Below, piece after piece: positions 25,328-35,327 of a DNA stretch of 55,000 nucleotides. Positions within the stretch are counted from its first letter, which is position 1, and every line of letters starts with the position of its first letter. Source of the stretch: Cristatella mucedo (taxonomy: Eukaryota > Bryozoa > Phylactolaemata > Cristatellidae). The position numbers and the translations under genes were made by a program. The notes beneath the pieces are model-generated. The model ran no database searches. It saw only the letters and a list, made by a program, of their open reading frames with translations, and was not told the origin of the DNA. The stretch covers positions 1 through 55,000 of the forward strand of contig WPIO01000098.1 of NCBI GenBank assembly GCA_009760855.2. The letters run 5' to 3'.

Positions 25328-26190
25328 GTCAACCTAATAGCTAGTGATGAAGACATGCCGGTAGATATACTGTAAGTGGTACTTCGTTTACGAGTAGCTG
25401 CAACGCATACTGGGAAAACGTCCCAATGACATCTGAAAACTGGTTTTGAGATAAAAGATCACTTATTTGGCATTAGAAAATGTGGGATCTAATTCTGAAA
25501 AGATGATGCTGCTGATACAGCCAACAGCTGATTGACCGCCTCCTTTTTCGAAAGTAGCAAAGTCACGTTCACACTAAAGAAGGTATACAGCAACAACAGA
25601 AGCAGCAACAGCAGCGTCTGCAGCAACATTCTCAACTCGGACGGTATCGAATGTCACTGTTTCAGAATACACGGATATGGAAAGATGCACCCACAGGTAG
25701 TGGCCCACGGTCGGCAGAAGACCTTTCAGCAGCTGCAAATTCAGCTTTACAACACTTGTTGGCAGCTGCAGCAGTGCCTCGTTTGACCCAGCAGAGTGGC
25801 AGTCGCTGCCACGTAGCAATTCGTGGCTAGAACGGACTTTGTGGCTGCAAGGAGTATTCGCAAATTGACCCATCGGGTAGATGTTGCGGCTAATTTTAGG
25901 GACCCGGAGGTAAGTTGAGAAGTGCTGCAGGATTTAACTGTGGCAATTGCAATGCAGGCAGCTGAGATAGGCCCTTCGTCGGTGAAGGACTCGGTAGAGG
26001 AGCCAATGGTGGGGGACGAGTCAGAATCACAAAATTAGCTGCCTCTTTCAATGCATGAACGGAACCGAGGTTTTTACCAGACGATACGGCAGACCGTATG
26101 GGCCTTGTATCAGCTGAGACTTAAAAATAAGAAACTGCTGGAAAGTCGACCTGACAGCTTCATATTTACAGAATCCGGTTGCCGATGAGA
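25328..26190. repeat. Diverged terminal satellite unit and array edge
   Basis: The last unit is clearly more diverged (TCAACCTAATAGCTAGTG at its start, AACACTTGTTGG in the middle). It is followed by a final partial boundary, GTCGACCTGACAGC, at 26145. Similarity fades over about 26,150-26,190, where the usual AAGACAAGCCGG becomes unrelated sequence. Higher divergence at the edge is typical of satellites, because edge units take part less in unequal exchange. Confidence 0.8.
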
Positions 26191-26559
26191 TATGGTACAT
26201 TACTAGAGACTTGCCTACTCACAGACTTGTATCAATGGACTATTGCCTACCTTTCGTATCGCCTAGGAAAGGCTAAATGTTAGGTCTACTGCCGGCAAGA
26301 GCTTGCAAGCTTGTCTGCTGGGCCACATGGTCCAATTGATGTGACAGAGTAGCAAGAAGACTTCAATAGTACATGGAATGGACAATTTGGATTCCAGAAC
26401 ATTTCTGTGACCTGATATGATACTCAAGCTCCAATTCATAGGAGAAAACGAATAAGGAAGCTTTTGGAATGCTAGCAAGATCGGAGATTTTCATGCAGCT
26501 CTTGTGTGCTCAGGTTTCGCTCGTACACGGTGCTGTGGAGGCTGCAATAGCTTCTCCTT

Positions 26560-26665
26560 TCATTATAATAATAATATATATTTGTATTGCACCCTCAGTT
26601 GACTGAATCTCTTTTTAGGCACTTAACGGATGCTGCATAGAAAGCATTACCAAATGATTGGTGGT
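26560..26665 (-). mobile_element. LINE 3' tail fragment (minus strand)
   Basis: An AT-rich run, ATAATAATAATATATAT, is followed by TTGTATTGCACCCTCAG and GAATCTCTTTTTAGGCAC. This matches the 3' end of the LINE family seen at 39,285 (GAATCTCTTTCTAGGCAT) and elsewhere, read on the minus strand. It abuts the plus-strand endonuclease fragment that follows. Confidence 0.75.
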
Positions 26666-26712
26666 AACACCAGCCAGCTGCAGGCATATTCCTAGATGAA
26701 TCAAAACTAGAA

Positions 26713-27110
26713 ATGGAGTCACTATTATTACTGGCTCGTCCATCCTTTAATTTCAAGCCGTTTGCAGTTCCCTCGGAGCAGTCTTTCGAATCTATTGTTT
26801 TGAGTTCACCCACCAACAAGCTACTAATGGTGGTGGTGGTCTCCAGTTCCCCAGGTACCAAGTCTTCCTTTATCTCAGATTCATACTATTCATTTCGATT
26901 CTGCGTGCAAGAAATCGATCTTACCTCGTCACGGGTGATTTCGACATTCATTTTGATAACTCATTTGACGTCTTCAGCACCAAATTTCGTCCACTGACTG
27001 ACTCATTTTCTCTTGTGGTTAATGTACATGACCCTTCCCACATCAAGGATCACACACTCGACAAAATGTTCTCCTGCAGCTGCATGCTATCATTCCCTAA
27101 TTGCTCAGTC
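26713..27110 (+). mobile_element. LINE endonuclease-domain fragment (broken)
   Basis: The plus-strand translation resembles the C-terminal half of an APE-type LINE endonuclease. It has SFESIVLSSPTNKLLMVVVV followed by PGTKSSFISD, then, after a frame change near 26,930, GDFDIHFDNSFDVFSTKF, DSFSLVVNVHDPSHIKDHTLD and a short tail. The GDF(N)IH core and the SHIKDHTLD segment are family hallmarks, preserved here as GDFDIH. The fragment has no start and no reverse transcriptase, and the frame is broken, so it is a dead piece. Its orientation is opposite to the adjoining 3' tail, as expected from twin-priming 5' inversion. Confidence 0.75.
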
Positions 27111-27914
27111 GCTCATCGCAGATCCTGAACATGATCTACGGCTATTTCTTCGGGAGAACGACTTCGATGAGCTCGAAGTCGTCGGTCTTTTAGGGACCAC
27201 AAGCTGAGTTAGTTGCAGGTCACTATCGCGGCTCGCCTGCTGAGCCTGGCCCTGGCCCCTGATTGCCTGCCACTCACATGCGCATTCGTATGGGCATGCT
27301 TTACGTTGCCATTAAGCTTCTGGGAGCTAACTCTGACGAGAGATATGAGAGTACTGGCGGGCCTACTTGAAAGTCGGCCAACCTACTTATCTGTGACAAT
27401 GCTGGGTTTGACACAGCAAAGCAAACGAGAAGATCTTTCCTTAGCCAGTTACTGAAGCAGGGGGGCAGGGGGTTGGGAAGGTATAGTTGCACCCTCGCCT
27501 GGCTCAGCTGCTTCGACATCAGCTTGGAGCAGTATGAGCACCAATGCAGTCAGCACCAGCAGTGGGTGCGGATTGCATTGGTCTACACAAGTCGAGCTGG
27601 TGCAGAACTCGTTGTTCAGAAACCACACCAGTCGAAGTCACTCTCACAGCAGTAGCAGCTAGCATGTGTTTGGCCACCTGGAAAAGGGTATATCGAGCAT
27701 AATGATTGGAAAGGCAAGTGTCCATGCTCAAAACCTCAATCCTACATCCTTGGCAACACTCGTAAGGTTCGTAGTTGGAGCTTTAGCTCTCTGAGTGCAC
27801 TACGTAAATCGAATCGCTATGATATTCAATGTCCTACGTTACCTCCAAAAAGAGCTGCATAGGAGACTAGTTTAGTGGAATGCCGTGACTGCATATGAAC
27901 AACCTGTATTTTGG

Positions 27915-28344
27915 CAGATGGGAAATACTTAAAGTTGTTCTACATTCATCATTAATTTGAGCATGCACTGGGGAAATGTCTCCGCAACTTCTGAAGACTG
28001 GGTCTGACACGACAGATCACTTGTTTGGCTGAAGAGAATCTGCAATGTGACATCGTAAACTAGAGCAGTGCTGCAGTACTTGCATGCTGCACTAGTGGCA
28101 GCTGGGTTGGACAAGGTGTCGATAGACAGCCAGGGATAGGAACAGGTGGCAGCATGATGGGACAGCATCACAGAATCTGCTGCATCTTCTAATGCATGAA
28201 CGGCACACTGGGTACTGCTGACGAAACGGGGGGTGGCTGATCAGAGCCTGGGGGCAGATGAGACAAAAAACCAGGAGCCTGCTGACACTGTGGACTCGAC
28301 TGCTGCTGAGACAGCGGACCCTGTGGCAGATGAGTTACTGAACA
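27915..28344 (+). repeat. Decayed satellite unit outside the array
   Basis: Collinear with the satellite but heavily diverged. Landmarks are GGGAAATACTTAAAG (unit: AGAAATACTGTAAG), ACTGGGGAAATGTC, TGACACGACAGATCACTTGT (almost exact), GAGCAGTGCTGCAGTACTT and CTTCTAATGCATGAACGG (unit: CTTCCAATGCATGAATGG). It ends in ACTGTGGACTCGACTGCTGC, matching the GTCGACCTAACAGCTGC boundary. It lacks the anchor and the CAG tract. It sits immediately upstream of flank copy 2, just as the main array sits upstream of flank copy 1. Confidence 0.8.
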
Positions 28345-29225
28345 TGACACGAGAGCTTTCTATGCACCGACTTGCATCAGTTGACGAACGCCTACTGCTT
28401 TTTATCGCCTAGGAAAGGATGATTGTTACCTCGAGCTTCTACGAGAGCGTGCAGTGTCGTCGGAGAGGACGTCAGGTTAGTTACAAGGATGCATTCTTGT
28501 GATCACGCCGGCCGGAGGATTGCAAGGGCACGTGAATTGGATAATATGGCATCCAGAAAATTTCACTCACGTGACAATGTTCTCACACTGGCTTAGTCGA
28601 TCATCACAGTTCCTGAAGAACGATATCGGGAACATGATTCGCACCTATTCGCTCGAAAGAACGTCTTCGTCAGACTGCCAGTCGTCCATTTTTTATAGTG
28701 AAACCGGCGTCACTTGCAAGTCGCTATCGGCGGTCGCCTGATGAGCCTGATGAGCCCTGGTACCTGCCTGCCTGCCTGCGGCTTGCACATGCTGCAGCAG
28801 CAGCAGCCTCATGTTGGCGTGGAGCTCCAGGTAGCTTACTGTGAACAGAGATATGCTAATGTAGGCTGGCCCACCTAACGGCCGGGTAGCCGACTTATCT
28901 CTTGCAATACTGCGATGGACACCCCAAAGCAAGCAAGGAGATTTTTGCTTAGCCAGCTACTGAAAAGTTGGGTGTAAATGTACCCTCGCCTGGTTCAGCT
29001 GTTACTAGATCGGTCTGAATCGGCAGGAGCACCTGTGGCAGCAGCAGCAGCAGCAGCTAATTGCACTGGTCGATAAATGTCGTCCTAGAAAAGGACTGAG
29101 GACTCAGAAGCCACACAAGTCGGAATCCCACTCTCAGCAGCAGCTGTAGCCAGCCTATTCTCGGCCACCCGGAAACGGCTATATCGGGCGAAGGGATTGG
29201 CATGGCAAGTTACAAGCGCTACTAA
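28345..29225 (+). repeat. Array-flanking sequence, copy 2 of the duplicated flank
   Basis: Homologous to 26,190-27,735 without the LINE insertion, so it represents the pre-insertion form. An open stretch at 28499-28741 includes WIIWHPENFTHVTMF and aligns loosely with copy 1 around 26,370-26,430, but that copy has stops. I see no convincing coding conservation and do not call a gene. A CAG run (GGCAGCAGCAGCAGCAGCAG) is present near 29,038-29,057. Confidence 0.7.
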
Positions 29226-29789
29226 CTAGGGACGGCAGCTGGACTGAAGGATTCGGACGGACCTTTGCACTGGGCAGCCGGTTTGCCGGGTGCCGGTGGA
29301 AGTAGAGAATGGACACAGCGGCTACGTGCCTATGCTTACTCGCAAAGCCTCTATTGGCAGCGAAATCGTAAATGCCAGTGTGTCCTACTCGTCTGCATAT
29401 AAATTCTAGCGAGCGAAAGCGATTGATGAAAAAGCGTCATGGATGCAGCCGTGGCACACTGGTTCAAGCATAGCACTTCGAAAGTGTAGTAGCAGCAGCC
29501 TCCTTCTCGAAGCAGCAGCAGTGCTTCCGGGTGTGACGCGGGTCAGCAACATGCAACTGACAGTGAGACTGCTTCAAATCTTCCTCAACAGTGTTTAGGC
29601 ATTTCTAACCGCCAATGACAAAATTTCGGGTCAGAGAATTGGCTGGCCGGTCTCTCGTCGGCGAAGCACCTCTCTTTATTAGTTTCGTCGTTACCGCAAA
29701 TGCCGGGCTTACCTCTCAAAAACGCCCAATAATCTCTGACCGCAGCAAGGGTTTGTTTGGCTAATACCATTCACGTAGGTAGTAAATGT
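29226..29789. other. Unassigned unique sequence
   Basis: No satellite, LINE or SINE similarity and no plausible open frame were seen. It includes small CAG clusters (29,488-29,521). It may be single-copy spacer. Confidence 0.4.
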
Positions 29790-29965
29790 ACTTGCTGGTT
29801 TAACAGCCTCTATTTCTATGGCGACAGAAGAGCCTTTACGGCTATCACTACCGCTTACAGTGGCGATAAGGGATCACCCATCAGAGGAATCGAACCCACG
29901 ACCTCGGGTCTGAGGTCGTGGAAAGCAACCGCCTTGCCTTGGGAGAAGCCGGGATTGGCTTGATT
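29790..29965 (-). mobile_element. tRNA-derived SINE, family II
   Basis: Read on the minus strand this has a B-box-like GGTCGTGGGTTCGATTCC, then TGATCCCTTATCGCCACTG and the conserved tail AGCCGTAAAGGCTCTTCTGT and GAGGCTGTTAAAC. The same order of blocks occurs at 42,305, 52,022 and 54,588. A perfect 10 bp stem, CCACGACCTC/GAGGTCGTGG, lies at 29896-29921 beside the B box. It is not a functional tRNA: the A-box half is degenerate and no acceptor stem can be drawn. Confidence 0.8.
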
Positions 29966-30109
29966 TTCAGTTAGCATAGCTCAGCCCAATGCCCGGACTC
30001 GGCGACAATTCTCAGGATCCCTCTCGTGGCCACAAGCACAACTCGCCGCTCATCCTCGACCTATGCACTTCACTTTTAAGCACCAGCTATCGCGCAGGCG
30101 TCGAACGCA

Positions 30110-30700
30110 GGCGTGAGACAGTCGGCGTAGGAAAGGGGCGGGGCGGGGGTCGTGAAGGGGCGGGGCTCCAAGGGGCGGCTGCCGCGGTCACTGCGGTAGG
30201 CGCGAAAGCCCAGTCGGCGGCTGGTACTTCCGGCTAGCGCGGCGCAGCTCACAGCGAACGGAGCTGTCCGCGCCGTGCGGAGCCAGCATCGTGGCCGTGG
30301 CACGAGGGCCGATAAAGCGCCTGCCGCGCGGAGGCGGCAGCGTCGGCGGCTAGTGGCAGCTGATGCTGCGGCACCCCATAGAAATGGCGGATGTGCAGCG
30401 AGTGCGAGCAGCCGGCGTCGGCGTTGCAGGGAGAGCCATGACGGCAGCAGCCAGCAGGTGCGAGACAGTCGACGTCGGCCACATTTCTATCAAAGGTCCG
30501 GCCGCGGCTCGAAACCGGGTCACTGACCTCGTCCCACTTTTCGTTGTCGGCCGTGCATTGTGGGTAAGAAGCAGCATGCGGCTTACGGTATCTCGTGCTC
30601 TCCAGTGGCCTTCGCCGAGTCGGAGCCGCGACGAAGCGACGAGACGAGACGAAAAGCTAGCGACGGCGACGTTCTAGCTGACGTGGCTGCAGACAGCGGC
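30110..30700 (+). promoter_or_regulatory. GC-rich candidate CpG-island promoter
   Basis: A sharp rise in GC and CpG content against flanking DNA. Sp1-type GC boxes occur at 30135-30149 (two overlapping), 30157-30165 and 30172-30178. Downstream, GAAATGGCGGATG at about 30381-30393 combines a YY1-like ATGGCGG with an ATG in good context (G at -3, G at +4). From that ATG the frame is open through a donor-like TGGGTAAGAA with GT at 30564. This looks like a TATA-less promoter with a first exon, but no recognisable protein is encoded and no second exon is visible. The direction is inferred from the GC boxes, ATG and donor. Confidence 0.4.
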
Positions 30701-31025
30701 GGCGAGGCAGGTGCTTGACTCGTTGCTGCCGACCGGGCGGTTAGCACTGTAACTTGCAATTCGGAATTCAATCGTCGGCACTGGCTTGTCTGCACAGGTG
30801 CGAATCTTTCAAGCTGGGCATGAGGGAAGTGAAGTGGTCCACGCCAGCTTGGCATAAAATAAAGTTCAGCGGGCTAGTTTATTCGCTAGGGCGTTAAGTG
30901 GGTAGCTCAGGTAAACGGCTAGTTAAGTTAGGTAGATCAACTTGCTAGCTAGCGGTCATGCTCGGTAGAATATCGCGGCCAAAGTAGTCCTCATCCTTGC
31001 TCATCCGTTTTCTACATCGCTAAAC
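30701..31025. other. Unassigned sequence between GC-rich block and CT tract
   Basis: Declining GC content, with no repeat family or open frame recognised. Confidence 0.4.
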
Positions 31026-31435
<410 letters not shown>

Positions 31436-32660
31436 AAAATCATTTGATGCTATTTGCTTAAGCGAAAGTAGTAGAATAAAAAGCCTTCGAGGAGCTACCT
31501 GCCCAGCTACCAAACGAAGGGACGCGGGACTTTTTCTCGTGAATTTGACCGTCAAAAAGACGTCATTTGCACCTTCTTGTCCTTCACTATTGTTGACTAA
31601 ATGATACGGCTCAAGCGCTGCACACCACAGCCACTAAATATGGGCAGAAATCCCCAAATAATGTTCGAACGAAGGGTTCGAAGAATGACAAAGTCTCAGA
31701 AGCCTCAATCCATCACTTGCCTCTTCCATCCGACTTTACGTCTATCGAGTAGGCAGCCGGCATATTGCTTTCTCTTTCGTAGCTGAAGCGGTGACTCGGT
31801 GACACATGTCGAATTTCTGTTCGTGACCGAGCTTGCCTGTGGCCTCGTGTATTAAGTTGCAGGGCAAGTGATGGAGATCCATCCGTCCGCGCCATGCAGT
31901 CAGGTGCTGCACCTAGGATACGTTATCTTCAATAGTCGTGCGAAGCATGACAGAACAGCAAACGAAACGACAATAATGCACAACTTCAGCCACCGAGTCC
32001 ACACACCACTTACCCAGAGGTCCTGACGAATTAGTACCGGAAGAAGTAGATGAGCAGAATGCAGGCTGCTGATCTCCAGTTGTCCTGCTGTCCAGTAGTC
32101 ACTCAGACCAGATGTCGCCAGATGTCGCTCTGAGCATCGTGTATACATTCAATGTATACTCAGTGCACTCCGCAGCTCGATCGCTTGCTTGACCAGGATG
32201 TCGGCCTTGACCCACGACCACAGATTCTGGCCCTTTGAAAATGTTCTAGCACGTTAGATCAGCGAGATCTGGTTTAAGGCTGCACTTAAGCCACATTTTT
32301 CACCATGCCGTGCCGACATTCACAGCGAGAGCTTCGTGTACGATTGACGCGTCTCTCTTGCTGACAGTCGCTTGCCTCTGAAGCCAGCTCTGCTCGAGTA
32401 AGGAGATGGTGGGCTCGTTGTCGTTTGATCAGTTCTCACGTTCGGAAAAGAGCACGCGAACTGCAATAGGGGAAATAGTAAAGCGAAGATGGGGCGGAGG
32501 ACTTCGAGAAGCAGGAGGGGCGGAGCAAGCGTTGGAGAGAAGGGAGAGAGTAGCAGAATCAAGGGATCAGATGCCAGCGAGGAGAAATAGCACACAGAGG
32601 ATGGTGTCAAAGCAAAAGAGTTCCTCCGAGTCCGCTCTCAGGTGGTTGTAGATGCACATT
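31436..32660. other. Unassigned unique sequence
   Basis: No transposon or gene homology was seen. The only structured element is a perfect palindrome, GTATACATT-C-AATGTATAC, at 32141-32159, preceded by a short direct repeat CCAGATGTCG (32,108 and 32,118). Confidence 0.4.
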
Positions 32661-32927
32661 GGCGCAGGTGTCATTCAAGCTCATCGGGTTCTCCGTCGGG
32701 GCAGCGAACTGGTGACAGTGGAATTTGAACGGACGGTGTATGACGAGCAATGAATCGAGCCAAAGCGAGCCAGCATTAACGTTTGTCACCATTGGAGCAG
32801 AATCCTTGCTCCGGCATGCATCCGGGGACTTCGAAGGTTGTGTGTGCTCGCGCGTCAGTGAACGGAGAAAGCCAACTCGCGAGTTGCACGCGAGAGCGGG
32901 CAGCAGGGGATTGCTGGGCGCAGCACA

Positions 32928-32990
32928 GCGGCGGGGGGGGGGGGGGGGGGGGATTGCAGGGGCAGCACAGCGGGGGGGGGGGGGGGGGTT
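32928..32990 (+). repeat. Duplicated poly-G element
   Basis: Two consecutive copies of a GGGCAGCACAGCGG-like lead followed by long G runs: one of about 20 G ending near 32952 and one of about 18 G ending near 32988. The lead GCGCAGCACAGCGGC before run 1 matches GGGCAGCACAGCGG before run 2, and the sequences after the runs (GATTGCAGGGG and TTGCTGGGCG) are also related. It is a tandem duplication and a strong G-quadruplex candidate. Run lengths may be imprecise in any assembly. Confidence 0.85.
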
Positions 32991-34025
32991 GCTGGGCGAA
33001 AGGAAAACGGAAGCGCCCAGGATACAGAAAAGAGGCTACTTTAAAATCTCCTGGGACTTTTTGGTAGCATTTCCAAAAAAAGAAGTGAATCTAGTCGAGA
33101 TTTGCAGCGACGGCGCCCATCGCACACGTCACAAAGCAGAAAGCCCAAGACGCTCGATGTCAGCGTCAGCCATCGTTGGGTTAGCGGCCGGGGGCGCTGG
33201 GCGCCCTGTGCTCCTACCGGTGCATCGCATTTGAATGGCGATGATCTAAGCCTACCTTTCCACGGCGCTGATCTCACCGTGCAACGTTCTAGGCGGATGG
33301 CACCAACCGCTGAGCCGATGCTTTGCGATTCCTGGCCGGCGGCCTGAGGCGGACCACCATCGGCCACCCGATTGCAACCGGAAAGAGTGAACGGTAGGCT
33401 GATGACGTCAGTTGAGTCGTAGACCGTTCGGTTAATGTATTTTCCCAGCATTTGCTGGGCGTCTGATAGCATTTTATTTACATAAAATATTATTGGAAAA
33501 TTTTCTATCGGTGGCTCGTGTCTTGGCTATGAAACAGAGCCCACTTTGTTTACAGTGGGGTGCGCAGGTGCTTGGTAACGGCCTAGTGTCGGGAGGGCGG
33601 TGACTTTCCGCCAGGTGCTCGTGATCATGGGCCACCCAAGTTTACAAATGGACCTGGTACAGGTACTATGGCGCACGTACGGTGAGATACCACTGCCCCA
33701 GTCTGCATAAAATTGTTTTCAAAACAAGTTGTCCATTGTCTTTATGAGTAACTAAGTAGTGTTCTCGTGCAGGCTGGTTTTTGTAAATTCATATAAGTAA
33801 CCGCTGGTACCACGAGAGAGGTAACTGCCTGCTTAAGCTAGATACCAGTTGAGCGTACAATAACATGGAAAACCTTTCTGGTTCAAGGATCTGAAAGGGT
33901 TTGACCCGTGCATTTTCAAACTGGATTGATTCGACACCAGAGTTCGACAATTACTGGCAATAGTCTCCTGCAGTCTACTGAAAGCCTGCCGAAAGCCATT
34001 GGCTATGATAATAATGATAATAATA
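32991..34025. other. Unassigned sequence upstream of the LINE cluster
   Basis: Moderately CpG-rich to about 33,420 (with a CRE-like TGACGTCA at 33,402-33,409), then AT-richer. No homology was recognised. Several open frames of up to 143 codons exist in GC-rich sequence but lack any recognisable motif. Confidence 0.35.
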
Positions 34026-34029
34026 ATAT

Positions 34030-35324
34030 CACTGGCACTGCTCTGCAGTGGTTCAGGTCCTATCTCAGTGGGAGACTCCAGAGTATTGACGTGAATGGAC
34101 AAAGATCATCTTAAGTACCTCTGAAATATGGATTACCTCAGGGCTCCGTGCTAGGTCCGGTTCTGTTCACGGTTTATACTCTCCCTCATGCTTATGTGAT
34201 TGCCAAGCACAATCTAGGCTTTCACTTCTATGAGGATGACACTCAGTTGTACCTTTGCTTTGATCCCTCCCAGTCTACGAGCACCTCGAATTCTCTCAAC
34301 TCACTTGCTGCCTGCATTGATGACATCCGCACATGGATGGCAGCAAATTTTCTAAAACTAAACGATGTTAAAACTAACTTACTAGTTATGGGCAAACCCA
34401 GTGTGATTCAGAAATTGGAAAGGCTGACTTTCAAAATTGGCTCTGCCAGCATATCTCCAGTTGAATCAGCTCGAAATCTAGGTGTCATATTCCAAAGCGA
34501 CCTCTCGTTAGATGACCATATCAGCTCCACAGTCAAATCTGCCTATTTTCAGCTTCATAACATTGCTAAAATTCGGGCTTGTTTACATAAGGATACCACG
34601 TCCAACTTGGTCCATGCATTCGTGACATCCTGTCTCGACTTCTGCAACTCACTGCTTACTGGCCTACCAGCATATGCGATCAGGCGATTGCAGCTGGTGC
34701 AAAACTCTGCAGCTAGGCTTGTCTGTCGTGAGCGTCGCAGTTGCCACATTACTCCACTTCTCGCAGACCTGCACTGGCTACCATTCAAGCAACGGATTGA
34801 ATTCAAGGTTTTATCGCTCACCTTTAGGTCCCTTCATTCTATGGCTCCAGCTCATCTCTCCGATATACTCCCCCATCAGGCCAAACATCGTACCATCTGC
34901 TTTTCGGAATCCCAGTCTACAAATACCTCGTACAAACCTTAAATCCTGTGGAGACCTTGCATTTAGTTCATATGCTCCCAAAGCCTGGAACTCCCTCCCG
35001 ACCTGCGTCAGAATATCCCCTGACCTGACCACATTTAAAAGGAACTTAAAAACACACCTATTTAGGACAGCATTTAGTGGGTCCCTGTGATTCGTCCTTG
35101 ATGTGCTTATGCGTGCTGACACTGTGCATGCTGCCACTAACAGCAATTGCATGCTGACCCTGTGCAAGTCACCCCTAACTATATTATTCTTTTTGTTTAT
35201 TAGTCAAGCATGAATTTACTTACCATTCAATTGCATTTCCCTTTGCAGCAAATATAAAGCGCCTAGAAAGAGATTAAGTTCTCTGTGGGCACTGTATCAA
35301 GTGCAGTATTATTAATATTATTTT
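34030..35324 (+). mobile_element. 5'-truncated CR1/L2-like LINE, plus strand
   Basis: Starts just after an ATAATGATAATAATAAT run. It encodes the second half of a non-LTR reverse transcriptase, then a 3' untranslated region ending in CCTAGAAAGAGATTAAGTTC, TGGGCACTGTATCAAGTG and an ATTATT run. The domain order is RT finger/palm motif with LQWFRSYLSGR, LPQGSVLGPVLF, a catalytic box, LNDVKTNLLVMG-type thumb sequence, and a C-terminal region with LHWLP and AFSSYAPKAWNSLP. The upstream RT motifs, the endonuclease and ORF1 are absent. It abuts an oppositely oriented copy at 35,328. Confidence 0.92.
34044..35090 (+). pseudogene. LINE reverse transcriptase, C-terminal half, disrupted
   Basis: The reading frame from GTALQWFRSYLSGR is broken by a stop near 34,112. 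The longest open part is 34148-34942 (264 codons), with LGPVLF at its start and the catalytic box at residues 28-31 (34229-34240) reading YEDD instead of the usual YADD. Near 34,917 two bases are missing relative to the related copy at 47,650, which moves the C-terminus (GDLAFSSYAPKAWNSLPTC and the THLFRTAFSGSL ending at 35090) into another frame. The LINE RT would copy element RNA at the nicked target. This copy is inactive because it is truncated, frameshifted and altered in the catalytic box. Confidence 0.88.
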
Positions 35325-35327
35325 AAC

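Larger units (their letters stand above)
1..26190. repeat. Complex ~0.83 kb satellite array with interleaved subtypes
   Basis: Uninterrupted tandem array open at the left window edge. I set unit boundaries at the recurring GTCGACCTAACAGC motif. Unit starts and subtypes: 451 C, 1280 B, 1980 A, 2804 B, 3618 D, 4460 C, 5299 A, 6134 B, 6948 D, 7790 B, 8605 D, 9445 C, 10283 A, 11124 D, 11966 C, 12717 A, 13561 D, 14214 B, 14963 A, 15823 C, 16662 A, 17515 D, 18204 B, 19018 A, 19861 B, 20441 A, 21293 D/C mosaic, 22133 B/A mosaic, 22993 C/A mosaic, 23636 C, 24475 A, 25328 C-like; the last boundary is 26145. Full-length units are characteristic by subtype: B 814-815, C mostly 838-839, D 840-842, A mostly 824-860 bp. 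Subtypes were called from the stretch after CTATCAGTAGCTGCA: C reads CTGATACTGGGAAAACGTCC, A reads GCGTATGTCGCTAAGAAG, B and D read ACGTATACTGGG with different following blocks. Every unit is broken by stops in all frames, so I treat it as non-coding. Confidence 0.97.
26190..27735. repeat. Array-flanking sequence, copy 1 of a duplicated flank
   Basis: Non-satellite sequence that aligns with 28,345-29,215. Shared landmarks are TATCGCCTAGGAAAGG (26,258 and 28,404), TTAGCCAGTTACTGAA (27,440) against TTAGCCAGCTACTGAA (28,949), TACCCTCGCCTGG-type sequence near 27,489 and 28,980, and GGCCACCTGGAAAAGGGTAT (27,672) against GGCCACCCGGAAACGGCTAT (29,163). The copies are visibly diverged. Copy 1 is longer because a LINE interrupts it at about 26,560-27,110. 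A perfect hairpin, ACGACTTCGA/TCGAAGTCGT, lies at 27158-27182. No gene is recognised. Confidence 0.75.

Noticed and set aside
1-26190. CRISPR array or prokaryotic repeat system
   Set aside because: The repeat unit is ~830 bp with no short repeat/spacer alternation, and the context is eukaryotic.
1-26190. Ribosomal or histone gene cluster as explanation for tandem repeats
   Set aside because: No rRNA motif and no histone-like frame in any unit; all frames carry stops.
29790-29965. tRNA gene on the minus strand, and similar at 42,305, 50,105, 52,022 and 54,588
   Set aside because: Only A- and B-box-like segments are present. No acceptor stem or full cloverleaf can be formed, and conserved non-tRNA tails follow, so these are SINEs.
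30363-30677. 104-codon frame in the GC-rich region as a gene
   Set aside because: No recognisable domain, and GC-rich DNA yields long chance frames on both strands. Kept only as a possible first exon under the promoter entry.
33041-33472. 143-codon minus-strand frame
   Set aside because: No domain, low-complexity basic composition, no start or splice context.
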